Positions 27,754 to 36,477 of a DNA stretch of 64,000 nucleotides are shown one piece after another. Made by a program: the position numbers and the translations under genes. Positions within the stretch are counted from its first letter, which is position 1. Each line of letters begins with the position of its first letter. The DNA lies in NCBI RefSeq assembly GCF_016593255.1, contig NZ_AP023212.1, positions 1,644,501-1,708,500 on the forward strand. Direction: 5' to 3'. The stretch comes from Hydrogenimonas urashimensis (lineage in GTDB: Bacteria; Campylobacterota; Campylobacteria; Campylobacterales; Hydrogenimonadaceae). The notes below the pieces were generated by a model. That model was not told the origin of the DNA. It ran no database searches and was given only the letters and a program-made list of their open reading frames with translations.

Positions 27754-28821
27754 CTATTTGATCAGCCGTATTTCGACGCGGCGGTTTTTGGCCCGTCCCT
27801 CTTCGGTGGCGTTGGACGCGACCGGATTGGCCTTTCCTTTTCCCTCGATCTTGAAGAGTTCGGGGTTCACCTTTTCGCAGTAGATCAGATAGTCCGCGAC
27901 CGACTGAGCCCGCTGAAGCGAGAGCTTGAGGTTGTAGGTGTCGCTGCCCACATTGTCGGTATAGCCGGTCACGACGATCTTTTTGGCGGGATTCTCACGA
28001 ATAATGTCTCCCAGCAGGGAAAGGGCCTTTTTCGCTTCGGGTTTGAGGATGAACTTGTTGAAATCGAAAAGCACTTTGGCGGGCACCGTCAGCTTCATGC
28101 CCTCTTTGGTCTTCTGGACCGATATTCCCAGTTTTTCGGGTGTCGGCTTCGCCTCTTTTTTCGTATATTTGGCCACTTTGATGTCGGTTATGAGCGTATC
28201 GTAGGGTTTTGGGGCGTATCCGCCTCTGCGGGAGAGGAGAAATCCCTGAACGGTCTCATTCTCTTTCACCTTCCACGGTATGGAGGTGAGGCGTTTGCCG
28301 TTGAGGTAGAGGCGCATCTGGTGGCGCCTGACCTGTATGGCAAAGTGCATCGGCTTCTTTTCGCAGGGGCGTATCATCGCCAGTTGGCCGATCCCTTTCA
28401 GATGGATTTCGCAATACTGCATCGCATAATAGAGCTTGGGGCCCACGCTCTTCATTTTGTCTTTATCCTTCGTCAACATTTCGAAATAGAAGTCCCCGCC
28501 TCCCTGATAGCGCATGACGGTAAATTCGATGGAAAAGTCTTCTCGGCCCAGATCGATCTTTTTCAAGAGAGAAAACGGGGCTTGTGCCGAGGGGGCCACC
28601 CAGATATGGTCGTTGTATTTCACACACTCGACCGCCCCTTTGATTTCGTCGAACCCTTCCGGTATCTCCCCCACCGGGCATTGGCGGAAATCGGTCCGGA
28701 AAAGAATCTTGTCGCCGCTTTCGAATTTGGCGTACTTCTCAGCCCCCGTCACCAGGCCGCCGGCCATTGTTACTAGCGGCAATAGCACCAAGAAAATGGC
28801 CCATAATTTCAAATATTTCAT
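27754..28821 (-). CDS. OmpA-family protein with N-terminal LamG-like domain
   Basis: The 355-residue protein has a signal peptide (residues 1-20). Residues 35-215 have the strand pattern and phrases of a concanavalin/LamG jelly roll (DFSIEFTVMRYQGGGDFYFEML, then MHFAIQVRRHQMRLYLNGK). After a KPTPEK linker, residues 250-355 form an OmpA domain with KVLFDFNKFILKPEAKKAL, IVVTGYTDNVGSDTYNLKLS, LSLQRAQSVADYL and KNRRVEIRL, which binds peptidoglycan. It would anchor a ligand-binding domain to the wall. GGGAG precedes the ATG at 28821; the 155-base upstream gap holds the promoter. It is first in a three-gene operon. Confidence 0.87.
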   Translation of the reverse strand: MKYLKLWAIFLVLLPLVTMAGGLVTGAEKYAKFESGDKILFRTDFRQCPVGEIPEGFDEIKGAVECVKYNDHIWVAPSAQAPFSLLKKIDLGREDFSIEFTVMRYQGGGDFYFEMLTKDKDKMKSVGPKLYYAMQYCEIHLKGIGQLAMIRPCEKKPMHFAIQVRRHQMRLYLNGKRLTSIPWKVKENETVQGFLLSRRGGYAPKPYDTLITDIKVAKYTKKEAKPTPEKLGISVQKTKEGMKLTVPAKVLFDFNKFILKPEAKKALSLLGDIIRENPAKKIVVTGYTDNVGSDTYNLKLSLQRAQSVADYLIYCEKVNPELFKIEGKGKANPVASNATEEGRAKNRRVEIRLIK

Positions 28822-28976
28822 AACTAAACTCCCTTTCTTAATCAAATCGTTTTTGTTTGATTTTATCACATTTGGAAAATCGTTTTTCCTATGATGTCGG
28901 TCAAAAAGATTGCCCATTATCAGTTCGGATCCAAAACGATAAATAATGTCTTTGTTCGTGTGGAGGTGCAGGGGCT

Positions 28977-30758
28977 TTAATATTCGTGCGACTCGATCCA
29001 GCGCATCAGATGCCACAAGGCGTAGAAATGATGCTTGAAGCGCTTTTTGCGTGAGGCTTCGACGATGAATCGCAACGCGTCGGGTTTGAAGAGCTTGTGT
29101 CTGGCGTTGGCTTCCATGAGCCACACCCCCTCTTTTTCTTCGTGGAGCCACTCGGCGTAGGGGTAGGAGAACCCCTTTTTCTTCCGCGTCAGAATGTCCG
29201 GGGGCAGATATTTTTGGGCGATCTTTTTAAGAAGCCATTTGGGGCTTTGCCCCATGCGCCATAGCGGGTTGCACCGAAGAAGGGTTTGGACAAGCTTGCG
29301 GTCGAGAAAGGGGGTGCGGGCCTCGATGCCGTGGGCCATCGTCACCCGATCGAGTTTTTTCAAAAAGACCTCGGCAAGCTGGATTTTGAAGTCGATGTAG
29401 GTGAACCACCGGGGGCCTTCGGGGTTTTCGAAACGTTTAACGTAGTGGTCGATCCATTCAAGCGACGTATCGTCCCTGACGTTTTGTCTAAGCAGCATGT
29501 TTTGCTGCAGGTCGGTGAAGATTTCGGCGTAGCTTCGGTAGAGCACCGAACCCTCGAAGATCCGTTTGTACCACTCCCACTCCCGGTTGGGGGAGTAGTG
29601 GGCGCGGAAGTAGTTGCGCAGCCAGTTTTTGAATGTGAGGTTTGAAGTCTTTTCGATATCGGCCATTTCGAAGTAGGGGCGGTACCCGAAAAAGAGTTCG
29701 TCGGCACCGTCGCCACTCAGTAGCACTTTGATGCCCCGTTTTGCGATATGGCGGCCCAAAAACCAGAGCGGCACCGCCGCCGGGTCCCCCAGGGGTTCGT
29801 CTGCGTGGCGTACCCATGCCTCGTGGCAGGCGAAAAAGTCCGCTTTGTTCATGACGATCGCCTCATGGTCGCTGCCGATATGCGCCGCCACCTTGTCGGC
29901 ATAGAGGCGTTCGTCATATTTTTCGTACCCCTCGTACCCGACGGTGAAAGTGGGCAGCGGTGTTTGTAAAGTACGCTGCGCCATGGCCGCCACCAAAGAG
30001 CTGTCGACGCCGCCGCTAAGCAGCGCCCCCAGTGCCACGTCGGAGACCAGGCGGTAGCTTACGCTCTCTTGCAAAAGCGCTTCCACCTTTTCTTCCGAAA
30101 CGCTTTCATCTCCCGGTCCGACAAGCACCGCATCTTCCACCTTTATGCTGACCTCGCCTTTTTCGTAACGCAACGTGCCCCCCGGCTCCAACTGGTAAAT
30201 AGCGGGGTAGAGGGTGTGGGGCGAGATGAAAGATTGGTAGGAGAGATAGGATTTAAGAGCGTGGGTATCGGGTTTTAGATTGGGAAAGAGGGTCAAAATC
30301 GCCTTGATTTCGGAGGCGAAGACGAAGGTGTCGCCCTGCTTCGTCCAAAAAAGCGGCTTTTTGCCGAAAGGGTCGCGAAAAAGGTGGAGGCTCTCATTTT
30401 TCCAGATCGCCATGGCGTACATGCCCCGAAGATGGCGGGGTATCCGTTCGCCCCATCTCTCAAACGCTCTTACCGCCACTTCCGTGTCGCTGTCGGTCGC
30501 GAAGGAGCCGCCCAGCGTGTCGCGCAACTGTTTGTAGTTGTAGATTTCGCCGTTAAGAAGCATGAGGGCATCGCCCACACTCATCGGCTGGTTGGCTTTG
30601 GGCAGCGGGTCGATGACGCTGAGACGGTGGTGCCCCAGAAAAAGGTCGGGCTCGGTGATGACCCCGTGCGCGTCGGGTCCGCGGTGGGAAAGGGTTTGGA
30701 ACGCTTCGAAAGCCTTCTTTTCGTCATAGGGACCGACGATTCCGAAAATGGCGCACAT
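28977..30758 (-). CDS. asnB: Glutamine-hydrolysing asparagine synthase (AsnB type)
   Basis: The 593-residue protein has the N-terminal glutaminase domain with Cys2 as nucleophile (MCAIFGIVGP) and SHRGPDAHG, LLNGEIYN and DSDTEV motifs. The synthase domain follows, with the ATP pyrophosphatase loop ALLSGGVDSSLVAAMA. It makes asparagine from aspartate and glutamine; relatives in polysaccharide loci amidate sugars or peptides. It is preceded 1 base upstream by a methyltransferase gene on the same strand, next to the sugar-biosynthesis island, so a cell-surface role is possible but not shown. Confidence 0.9.
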   Translation of the reverse strand: MCAIFGIVGPYDEKKAFEAFQTLSHRGPDAHGVITEPDLFLGHHRLSVIDPLPKANQPMSVGDALMLLNGEIYNYKQLRDTLGGSFATDSDTEVAVRAFERWGERIPRHLRGMYAMAIWKNESLHLFRDPFGKKPLFWTKQGDTFVFASEIKAILTLFPNLKPDTHALKSYLSYQSFISPHTLYPAIYQLEPGGTLRYEKGEVSIKVEDAVLVGPGDESVSEEKVEALLQESVSYRLVSDVALGALLSGGVDSSLVAAMAQRTLQTPLPTFTVGYEGYEKYDERLYADKVAAHIGSDHEAIVMNKADFFACHEAWVRHADEPLGDPAAVPLWFLGRHIAKRGIKVLLSGDGADELFFGYRPYFEMADIEKTSNLTFKNWLRNYFRAHYSPNREWEWYKRIFEGSVLYRSYAEIFTDLQQNMLLRQNVRDDTSLEWIDHYVKRFENPEGPRWFTYIDFKIQLAEVFLKKLDRVTMAHGIEARTPFLDRKLVQTLLRCNPLWRMGQSPKWLLKKIAQKYLPPDILTRKKKGFSYPYAEWLHEEKEGVWLMEANARHKLFKPDALRFIVEASRKKRFKHHFYALWHLMRWIESHEY

Positions 30759-30759
30759 A

Positions 30760-31332
30760 TCAAACCTTGATCTTCACCGTGAAATCTCCCTCCAGGTACC
30801 CTTCGTAAATACGCACTTTTCCCAGGTTCCGGCAGGCTTTTTCCATCTCTTTGGGCAGCCAATAGTTGTAGGTGCCGCTTCTGTCGCTTCCTCTAAGAAG
30901 GTTGAAGACGATGCCCCGGTCGGCCGCGTCGAAACAGCGTTTGACGGCGAGCAGGGTTTCGAAGCGGGTGAGGAGATTGAAGCTGCCGCTAACAAGATAC
31001 CAGTCGGCTTCGGGCAAAGGGTCGGTGAGCAGGTCGCGACGGAGGATGGATTGCCCCGTGCGTCTTTGCGCCTCCTGGACCATCGGTTCCATCATGTCCA
31101 GCCCGATATAGCGTTTGGGCAGACGGCCGCTTTGCTGCATATAGAGATAGAGGTCGCCGAATCCGCAGCCTGCGTCGACGACGCTGCAGGAAGCGATATC
31201 GGGAATCTGTTTCAAAAGCGCGTCGAAGCGCCGCCGCTGCCGTTTTTCGTCGTTCCAGGCGACGCCTTTGGCATTTTTCCCATGTTTTGCGACAGTATTG
31301 GTGTAAAAAAGTTTCTGATCGATTCTTGGCAT
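30760..31332 (-). CDS. Class I SAM-dependent methyltransferase
   Basis: The 190-residue protein has the SAM-binding motif I VVDAGCGFGDLYLYM near residue 50, motif II around RYIGLDMMEPMVQEA, and DWYLVSGSFNLL as motif IV. The substrate is unknown. The start at 31332 has no ribosome site; TATAAT ends 6 bases upstream, so the message may be leaderless. It is divergent from legB, and the gene downstream is asnB. Methylation of a surface sugar or of a small metabolite are both possible. Confidence 0.82.
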   Translation of the reverse strand: MPRIDQKLFYTNTVAKHGKNAKGVAWNDEKRQRRRFDALLKQIPDIASCSVVDAGCGFGDLYLYMQQSGRLPKRYIGLDMMEPMVQEAQRRTGQSILRRDLLTDPLPEADWYLVSGSFNLLTRFETLLAVKRCFDAADRGIVFNLLRGSDRSGTYNYWLPKEMEKACRNLGKVRIYEGYLEGDFTVKIKV

Positions 31333-31338
31333 GGTAAA

Positions 31339-31344
31339 ATTATA
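31339..31344 (-). promoter_or_regulatory. -10 box 6 bases before the methyltransferase start codon
   Basis: TATAAT on the minus strand, followed by TTTACC and then ATG at 31332. No ribosome-binding site is present. It lies in the 70-base divergent gap with legB. Confidence 0.5.
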
Positions 31345-31402
31345 GATAAATAGGTATGAAATTTGCTTAACTTTATTAAAGAATGGGTACAAAAGGGATG
31401 GG

Positions 31403-32590
31403 ATGAATCTGCTGGGCTTGATAGGAAGGGAGAAAGAGCTTTTTCAGGAAGATATGGAAACCCATGCAAACAGACTGAAAGAGACTGTTTCCTCTTCGAG
31501 CTTTCTGGTGATCGGTGGTGCCGGTTCTATCGGGCAGGCGGTGACAAAGGAGATATTCAAACGCAATCCGAAAAAACTCCACGTTGTCGATATCAGCGAA
31601 AACAATCTGGTGGAACTGGTGCGTGATATTCGCAGCTCTTTGGGATATATCGAAGGTGAATTCAAAACGTTCGCCCTTGATATCGGCTCCGACATTTATG
31701 ACGCATTTATCGAAAACGGCGGAGATTATGACTATGTTTTGAATCTTTCGGCGCTCAAACATGTACGCAGCGAGAAAGACCCCTATACCCTGATGCGGAT
31801 GATCGATGTCAATATTTTCAATACCGACAAAACCCTCCGCCAGGCTATTGCAAAAAAAACGAAAAAGTATTTTTGCGTCTCGACGGACAAAGCGGCCAAC
31901 CCGGTCAATATGATGGGAGCGAGTAAACGGATTATGGAGATGTTTCTGATGCGCAGGAGTCTTGATATCGAAATTTCTACCGCTCGTTTCGCCAATGTCG
32001 CTTTTTCTGACGGTTCACTCCTTTATGGTTTCAATCAGCGTATTCAGAAGCGTCAGCCCATCGTGGCACCCAACGATATCAAACGATATTTCGTCACCCC
32101 GAAGGAATCGGGAGAGTTGTGCCTGATGAGCACAGTGTTTGGCGAAAACCGGGATATCTTTTTCCCCAAACTCTCTGAAGCCCTCCATCTGATTACCTTT
32201 GCACAGATCGCGGTCAGATATCTCGAAAATCTTGGGTACGAACCCTGGCTCTGCCAAAGCGAAGAAGAGGCCAGAGAGTTGACGAAAACACTGCCCGAGC
32301 AGGGGAAATGGCCCTGTCTTTTCACCCGAAGCGATACGACGGGAGAAAAAGATTTCGAAGAATTTTTTACCGAAAACGAGGTCCTTGACATGGAACGCTT
32401 CGAAAATATCGGCGTGATTAAAAACGAGCCGGTTTATGATGAAGCTTTGCTTGAAGAGTTCGAAAAGAGCATTGGCGGAATGCGCCGAAAGGGATCCTGG
32501 AGCAAAGAGGAGATTGTCGCGCTCTTTCACAGAATGATTCCAGGATTCGCCCATAAAGAGACGGGTCGATACCTCGATGAAAAGATGTGA
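31403..32590 (+). CDS. legB: Nucleotide-sugar 4,6-dehydratase of the legionaminic acid pathway
   Basis: The 395-residue extended SDR has the NAD loop VIGGAGSIGQAV, VVDISENNLVEL, and the catalytic region FCVSTDKAANPVNMMGASKR (S, M-x3-K variant of the SDR triad). It converts an NDP-GlcNAc to the 4-keto-6-deoxy sugar. It is about 70 residues longer than C. jejuni PseB/LegB and matches the widespread 390-400-residue type found with legC-neuB-neuC clusters. It is first gene of the island, with an AAAGGGATGGG ribosome site; its stop is 3 bases before legC. Confidence 0.88.
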   Translation: MNLLGLIGREKELFQEDMETHANRLKETVSSSSFLVIGGAGSIGQAVTKEIFKRNPKKLHVVDISENNLVELVRDIRSSLGYIEGEFKTFALDIGSDIYDAFIENGGDYDYVLNLSALKHVRSEKDPYTLMRMIDVNIFNTDKTLRQAIAKKTKKYFCVSTDKAANPVNMMGASKRIMEMFLMRRSLDIEISTARFANVAFSDGSLLYGFNQRIQKRQPIVAPNDIKRYFVTPKESGELCLMSTVFGENRDIFFPKLSEALHLITFAQIAVRYLENLGYEPWLCQSEEEARELTKTLPEQGKWPCLFTRSDTTGEKDFEEFFTENEVLDMERFENIGVIKNEPVYDEALLEEFEKSIGGMRRKGSWSKEEIVALFHRMIPGFAHKETGRYLDEKM

Positions 32591-32593
32591 TCC

Positions 32594-33739
32594 ATGAAGC
32601 TGCGGGAAACTATCGATTTTATCCGCTCTCTTTACGGAAAGGAAGCGTTCATTCCGCTGCACGCTCCCGTATTCGCGGGAAACGAAAAAATCTATCTTCA
32701 GGAGTGTATCGATAGCACATTCGTTTCGAGTGTCGGCAGGTTCGTCGATCGTTTCGAGGCGATGGTGGCCGAGTTTACCGGTGCTGCATATGCCATCGCC
32801 ACTGTCAATGGAACGGCGGCTCTTCATGTCGCCTTGAAGCTGGTTGGGGTGGATGAAGGAAGTGAAGTAATCACACAGCCATTGACCTTTGTCGCTACCT
32901 GCAATGCGATCAGCTATTGCAGAGCGCGGCCGGTTTTCGTGGATGTGGACAAAGATACATTGGGAATGAGCCCCGATAGTCTGGAGGCTTTTTTGCAAAA
33001 ACATGCGATGGTGCAAGGCGGTGTCTGTATCAACAAAACGACAGGCAGACGTATCTCCGCCGTTGTACCGATGCACACGTTTGGCCATCCATGCCGTATA
33101 GACCGTATCGCCGAACTTTGTGAACGTTATGCCATCCCGTTCGTCGAAGATGCTGCCGAAAGTCTCGGAAGCTATTTCAAAGGGCGTCATACAGGAACGT
33201 ACGGAAGGGTGGGAGTCTTCAGCTTCAATGGCAACAAAACGATTACCACCGGCGGTGGCGGAATGCTGGTGACGGACGATGAAGCCCTGGCCGCAAGGGC
33301 CAAGCACATCACCACTACGGCGAAAATTCCCCACTCTTACGAATATATTCACGATGAAATCGGCTACAACTACCGTCTGCCCAACCTTAATGCCGCTCTT
33401 GGATGCGCCCAGATGGAGCGGCTCGAAGAGATGCTCGAAAACAAGCGGGCTACGGCCACGGCTTATCGGCACTATTTTGAGGGCGTAAACGACATTACAT
33501 TCGTCGAGGAGCCTGTGGACGCGCGTAGCAACTACTGGCTCAACGCCATTATCCTGGATAGTCGCGAAGAAAGAGACCGTTTTTTGATGGAGAGTAACGG
33601 AGCCGGTGTCATGGTGCGCCCAATATGGCGTTTGATGAATCGGCTGACGATTTATGAAACATGCCAATCGATGCCGTTGGATAACGCTCTGTGGCTGGAA
33701 GAGAGGGTCGTGAATATTCCCAGTGGAGTACGCCTATGA
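32594..33739 (+). CDS. legC: PLP-dependent sugar aminotransferase (LegC type)
   Basis: The 381-residue DegT/DnrJ/EryC1-family enzyme adds the C4 amino group to the 4-keto sugar. Seen are GTAALHVALKLVGV, EVITQPLTFVATCNAISY, FVEDAAESLGSYFKGRHTG and FSFNGNKTITTGGGGMLVTDD, whose lysine binds PLP. Position directly after the dehydratase and before the acetyltransferase follows the chemical order of the pathway. The stop overlaps the next start (ATGA). Confidence 0.92.
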   Translation: MKLRETIDFIRSLYGKEAFIPLHAPVFAGNEKIYLQECIDSTFVSSVGRFVDRFEAMVAEFTGAAYAIATVNGTAALHVALKLVGVDEGSEVITQPLTFVATCNAISYCRARPVFVDVDKDTLGMSPDSLEAFLQKHAMVQGGVCINKTTGRRISAVVPMHTFGHPCRIDRIAELCERYAIPFVEDAAESLGSYFKGRHTGTYGRVGVFSFNGNKTITTGGGGMLVTDDEALAARAKHITTTAKIPHSYEYIHDEIGYNYRLPNLNAALGCAQMERLEEMLENKRATATAYRHYFEGVNDITFVEEPVDARSNYWLNAIILDSREERDRFLMESNGAGVMVRPIWRLMNRLTIYETCQSMPLDNALWLEERVVNIPSGVRL

Positions 33740-34332
33740 CACGGCGGTTGATACTGGTTGGCGGAGGAGGTCACTGCAAAGCGGTTATCGACGTCGTGGA
33801 AAAGCAGGGACTTTATACGATCGCCGGGATTCTCGATCGTCCTGAAAACGTTGGAGGTTCCGTTTTGGGATATGAAATCATCGGAACGGACGAGGATATC
33901 AAGAGATTGGCGAAGAAGGGATATACTTTTCTCGTGACGGTCGGTCAGATCGATACACCCCGTACGCGCATAAATATTTACGAACGCATTTTGGAAGTGT
34001 CGAAGAATCTCGCGACAGTAGTTTCTCCTTTGGCCCATGTCTCTGCATATGCGCGAATCGGGCGCGGGAGTGTCGTCATGCATCATGCTCTTGTGAACGC
34101 CGGCGCCGTAATAGGAGAGAACTGCATTGTCAATTCCAAAGCGCTCATAGAGCACGATGCCGTGGTTGAAGCACATTCGCATATCTCCACAGGTGCCATA
34201 CTCAACGGCGGAACGGTCGTGCGAGAGGGGACTTTTTTTGGCAGCGGTGCTGTCAGCAGGGAGTATGCAAAGACAAAACCTTTCGATTTCATCAAAGCGG
34301 GGACGCTTTTTAAAGGAGATCTTCGTGGATAG
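33736..34332 (+). CDS. NeuD-type sugar O/N-acetyltransferase (probable LegH role)
   Basis: The 198-residue protein has an N-terminal nucleotide-sugar-binding part (RLILVGGGGHCKAVIDVVE) and a C-terminal left-handed beta-helix with hexapeptide repeats (AYARIGRGSVVMHHALVNAGAVIG...NGGTVVREGTFFGSGA). It most likely acetylates the 4-amino group to give the 2,4-diacetamido sugar. NeuD proteins in sialic-acid loci can also O-acetylate, so the exact step is inferred from context. It is coupled to legC by ATGA. Confidence 0.87.
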   Translation: MTRRLILVGGGGHCKAVIDVVEKQGLYTIAGILDRPENVGGSVLGYEIIGTDEDIKRLAKKGYTFLVTVGQIDTPRTRINIYERILEVSKNLATVVSPLAHVSAYARIGRGSVVMHHALVNAGAVIGENCIVNSKALIEHDAVVEAHSHISTGAILNGGTVVREGTFFGSGAVSREYAKTKPFDFIKAGTLFKGDLRG

Positions 34333-35323
34333 GGTCTTTATCATTGCCGAAGCGGGTGTCAACCACAACGGGTCGGTGGAATTGGCCGAAAAAATGGTCG
34401 ATGCGGCGGCGGAAGCGGGAGCCGACGCCGTGAAGTTTCAGACATTCAGGGCAGAAAAGCTTGTCACGCCAAAGGCCCAAAAAGCGGCGTATCAGCAGAA
34501 AAATACCGAAACATCGGAATTTCAGTTGACGATGCTCAAAAAGTTGGAGTTCGATGAAATTGCGCACCGGCAGCTTATCGGGCGTTGTCGAAAAAAAGGT
34601 ATCATGTTTCTATCGACCCCTTTCGATCATGAGAGCATCGATATGCTCAACAATCTGGGTCTTGAAATATTCAAAATTCCAAGCGGAGAGATCACCAACC
34701 TTCCCTATTTACGACATATCGGCTCACTGAAAAAAAGAGTGATTCTCTCTACCGGAATGGCCGATATCGGCGAGATCGAGGATGCGCTTGATATACTCGA
34801 ATCGGCCGGAACGTCCAGGGAAAACATTACGGTTTTGCATGCCAATACGATGTATCCGACCCCGATGGAGGATGTCAATCTCAAGGCGATGCAGACCATT
34901 GCCTGTACATTCGGATGCGAGATGGGATACAGTGATCATACACTGGGTATTGAAGTACCCATTGCCGCGGTTGCGATGGGGGCCAAAGTGATCGAAAAGC
35001 ACTTCACCCTCGACAGGTCGATGGAAGGGCCCGACCATAGAGCGTCGCTGGAACCCCAGGAGCTTGAAGCGATGATAAAAGCGATTCGGAATATCGAGAA
35101 GGCATTGGGGAGCGGTATCAAAAAACCGAGCCCCAGTGAAAGACCCAATATAGAGGCGGCAAGAAAGTCGATCGTCGCAGCGAGGCCGATCGACAAAGGA
35201 GAGCGATTCAGCGAAGAGAATCTTGCCGTGAAGCGCCCGGGCTCAGGGATGAACCCCATGCGGTGGGATGAAATCATCGGAACGATCGCCCAAAAAGATT
35301 ACCGAACGGACGAGACGCTATGA
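34325..35323 (+). CDS. legI: Legionaminic acid synthase (NeuB family)
   Basis: The 332-residue enzyme condenses the 6-deoxy-2,4-diacetamido sugar with phosphoenolpyruvate to give a nonulosonic acid. Motifs are IIAEAGVNHNGSVELAEKMV, AVKFQTFRAEKLVTP, FLSTPFDHESIDML, GEITNLPYLRHI, LILSTGM-like ILSTGMADIGEI and GYSDHTLGIEVPIAAVAMGA; the C-terminal 60 residues are an antifreeze-like SAF domain. The start is GTG at 34325 with an ideal AAAGGAG, overlapping the previous gene by 8 bases. Legionaminic rather than sialic or pseudaminic acid is assigned because of the accompanying genes. Confidence 0.92.
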   Translation: MDRVFIIAEAGVNHNGSVELAEKMVDAAAEAGADAVKFQTFRAEKLVTPKAQKAAYQQKNTETSEFQLTMLKKLEFDEIAHRQLIGRCRKKGIMFLSTPFDHESIDMLNNLGLEIFKIPSGEITNLPYLRHIGSLKKRVILSTGMADIGEIEDALDILESAGTSRENITVLHANTMYPTPMEDVNLKAMQTIACTFGCEMGYSDHTLGIEVPIAAVAMGAKVIEKHFTLDRSMEGPDHRASLEPQELEAMIKAIRNIEKALGSGIKKPSPSERPNIEAARKSIVAARPIDKGERFSEENLAVKRPGSGMNPMRWDEIIGTIAQKDYRTDETL

Positions 35324-36477
35324 AAAAGAGAAAAGTGTGTGTCGTAACCGGTACACGGGCCGAGTATGGGCTTTTCTATCCTGTCATGAAAGCGATCAGG
35401 GCTTCTAGAAAACTTTCACTTCAGTTGGTAGCCACGACGATGCACCTCTCCCCCGAATTCGGTCTGACATATCGAGAGATAGAAGAGGATGGGTTCAAAG
35501 TTGACGCGACCGTAGAAAATCTGCTTTGTGCCGATACTAGATCGTCCGTTGCCAAATCGACAGCTCTTGCGACGATGCAACTTTCGGACATTTTTCGCAG
35601 ATTGGAACCGGATATCGTTTTGCTTCTGGGTGACCGTTACGAAACACTCGGTGCAGCGACAGCCGCTCTGCTGATGAACATACCGATCGCCCATATCCAT
35701 GGCGGTGAAATAACCGAAGGCGCAGTGGATGAGCAGATACGTCACGCCATAACGAAAATGAGTTATCTGCACTTTGCAGCGACCGAAGTGTATCGGAAGC
35801 GTATCATTCAAATGGGAGAGAACCCCAAGAGGGTTTTCAACGTCGGTGCACCCGGTATCGACAACATCGTTACGATGGATCTTCCGACAAAAGATGAACT
35901 GGAAAAGGAGCTTCAATGGCGATTTGCATACCCGAGCGCTCTTTTTACCTATCACCCCGTCACATTAGAGTGTGATTCTGCAGAGGAGCAGATAGATACG
36001 ATATTGCAACAGTTGGAACGAGTCGGCCTGTCTGTTTTGTTTACCTATGCCAATGCCGACGCGCAAGGGAGTATCATCAATCGCAAAATTGAGACCTTCT
36101 GCCAAAAGGACCCTGTTCGCTACAAGGTGGTTAAAAATCTTGGACAACGTCGCTATCTCGCCGCTATGAACTATGCAGATGTCGTGGTCGGCAACAGTTC
36201 CAGTGGTATCATTGAAGCTGCAAGTTTCAAAAAACCGGTGGTCAATATCGGTGAACGACAGAAGGGACGTATACAAAGTGGCAATGTTGTCAACTGCAAA
36301 ATAGAAAATCTCGAATCGGCCCTTCGAAAGGCACTCTCTGAAGAGCACGTGAAAAAATGCCAGACATTATCGAATCGCTACGGGGACGGAAATACGGCCC
36401 AACGCATCGTTTCAACTCTCGAATCGGCCGAATTTTCCACGCGGAAAACATTTTACGAAACAAAGGGACTCCGATGA
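35320..36477 (+). CDS. legG: NDP-sugar 2-epimerase/hydrolase (NeuC family, LegG role)
   Basis: The 385-residue protein has the epimerase-2 fold: CVVTGTRAEYGLFYPVMKAI, LLLGDRYETLGAATAALLM, IPIAHIHGGEITEGAVDEQIRHA and VVGNSSSGIIEAASF. It removes the nucleotide and inverts C2, giving 2,4-diacetamido-2,4,6-trideoxymannose for the NeuB-type synthase. It is coupled by ATGA overlaps on both sides. A conserved epimerase fold without a separate hydrolase is typical of NeuC/LegG. Confidence 0.92.
   Translation: MKKRKVCVVTGTRAEYGLFYPVMKAIRASRKLSLQLVATTMHLSPEFGLTYREIEEDGFKVDATVENLLCADTRSSVAKSTALATMQLSDIFRRLEPDIVLLLGDRYETLGAATAALLMNIPIAHIHGGEITEGAVDEQIRHAITKMSYLHFAATEVYRKRIIQMGENPKRVFNVGAPGIDNIVTMDLPTKDELEKELQWRFAYPSALFTYHPVTLECDSAEEQIDTILQQLERVGLSVLFTYANADAQGSIINRKIETFCQKDPVRYKVVKNLGQRRYLAAMNYADVVVGNSSSGIIEAASFKKPVVNIGERQKGRIQSGNVVNCKIENLESALRKALSEEHVKKCQTLSNRYGDGNTAQRIVSTLESAEFSTRKTFYETKGLR

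Noticed and set aside
32015-33667. A 550-codon open frame on the minus strand inside the sugar island
   Set aside because: It lies antisense to legB and legC, both with clear catalytic motifs and coupled reading frames.
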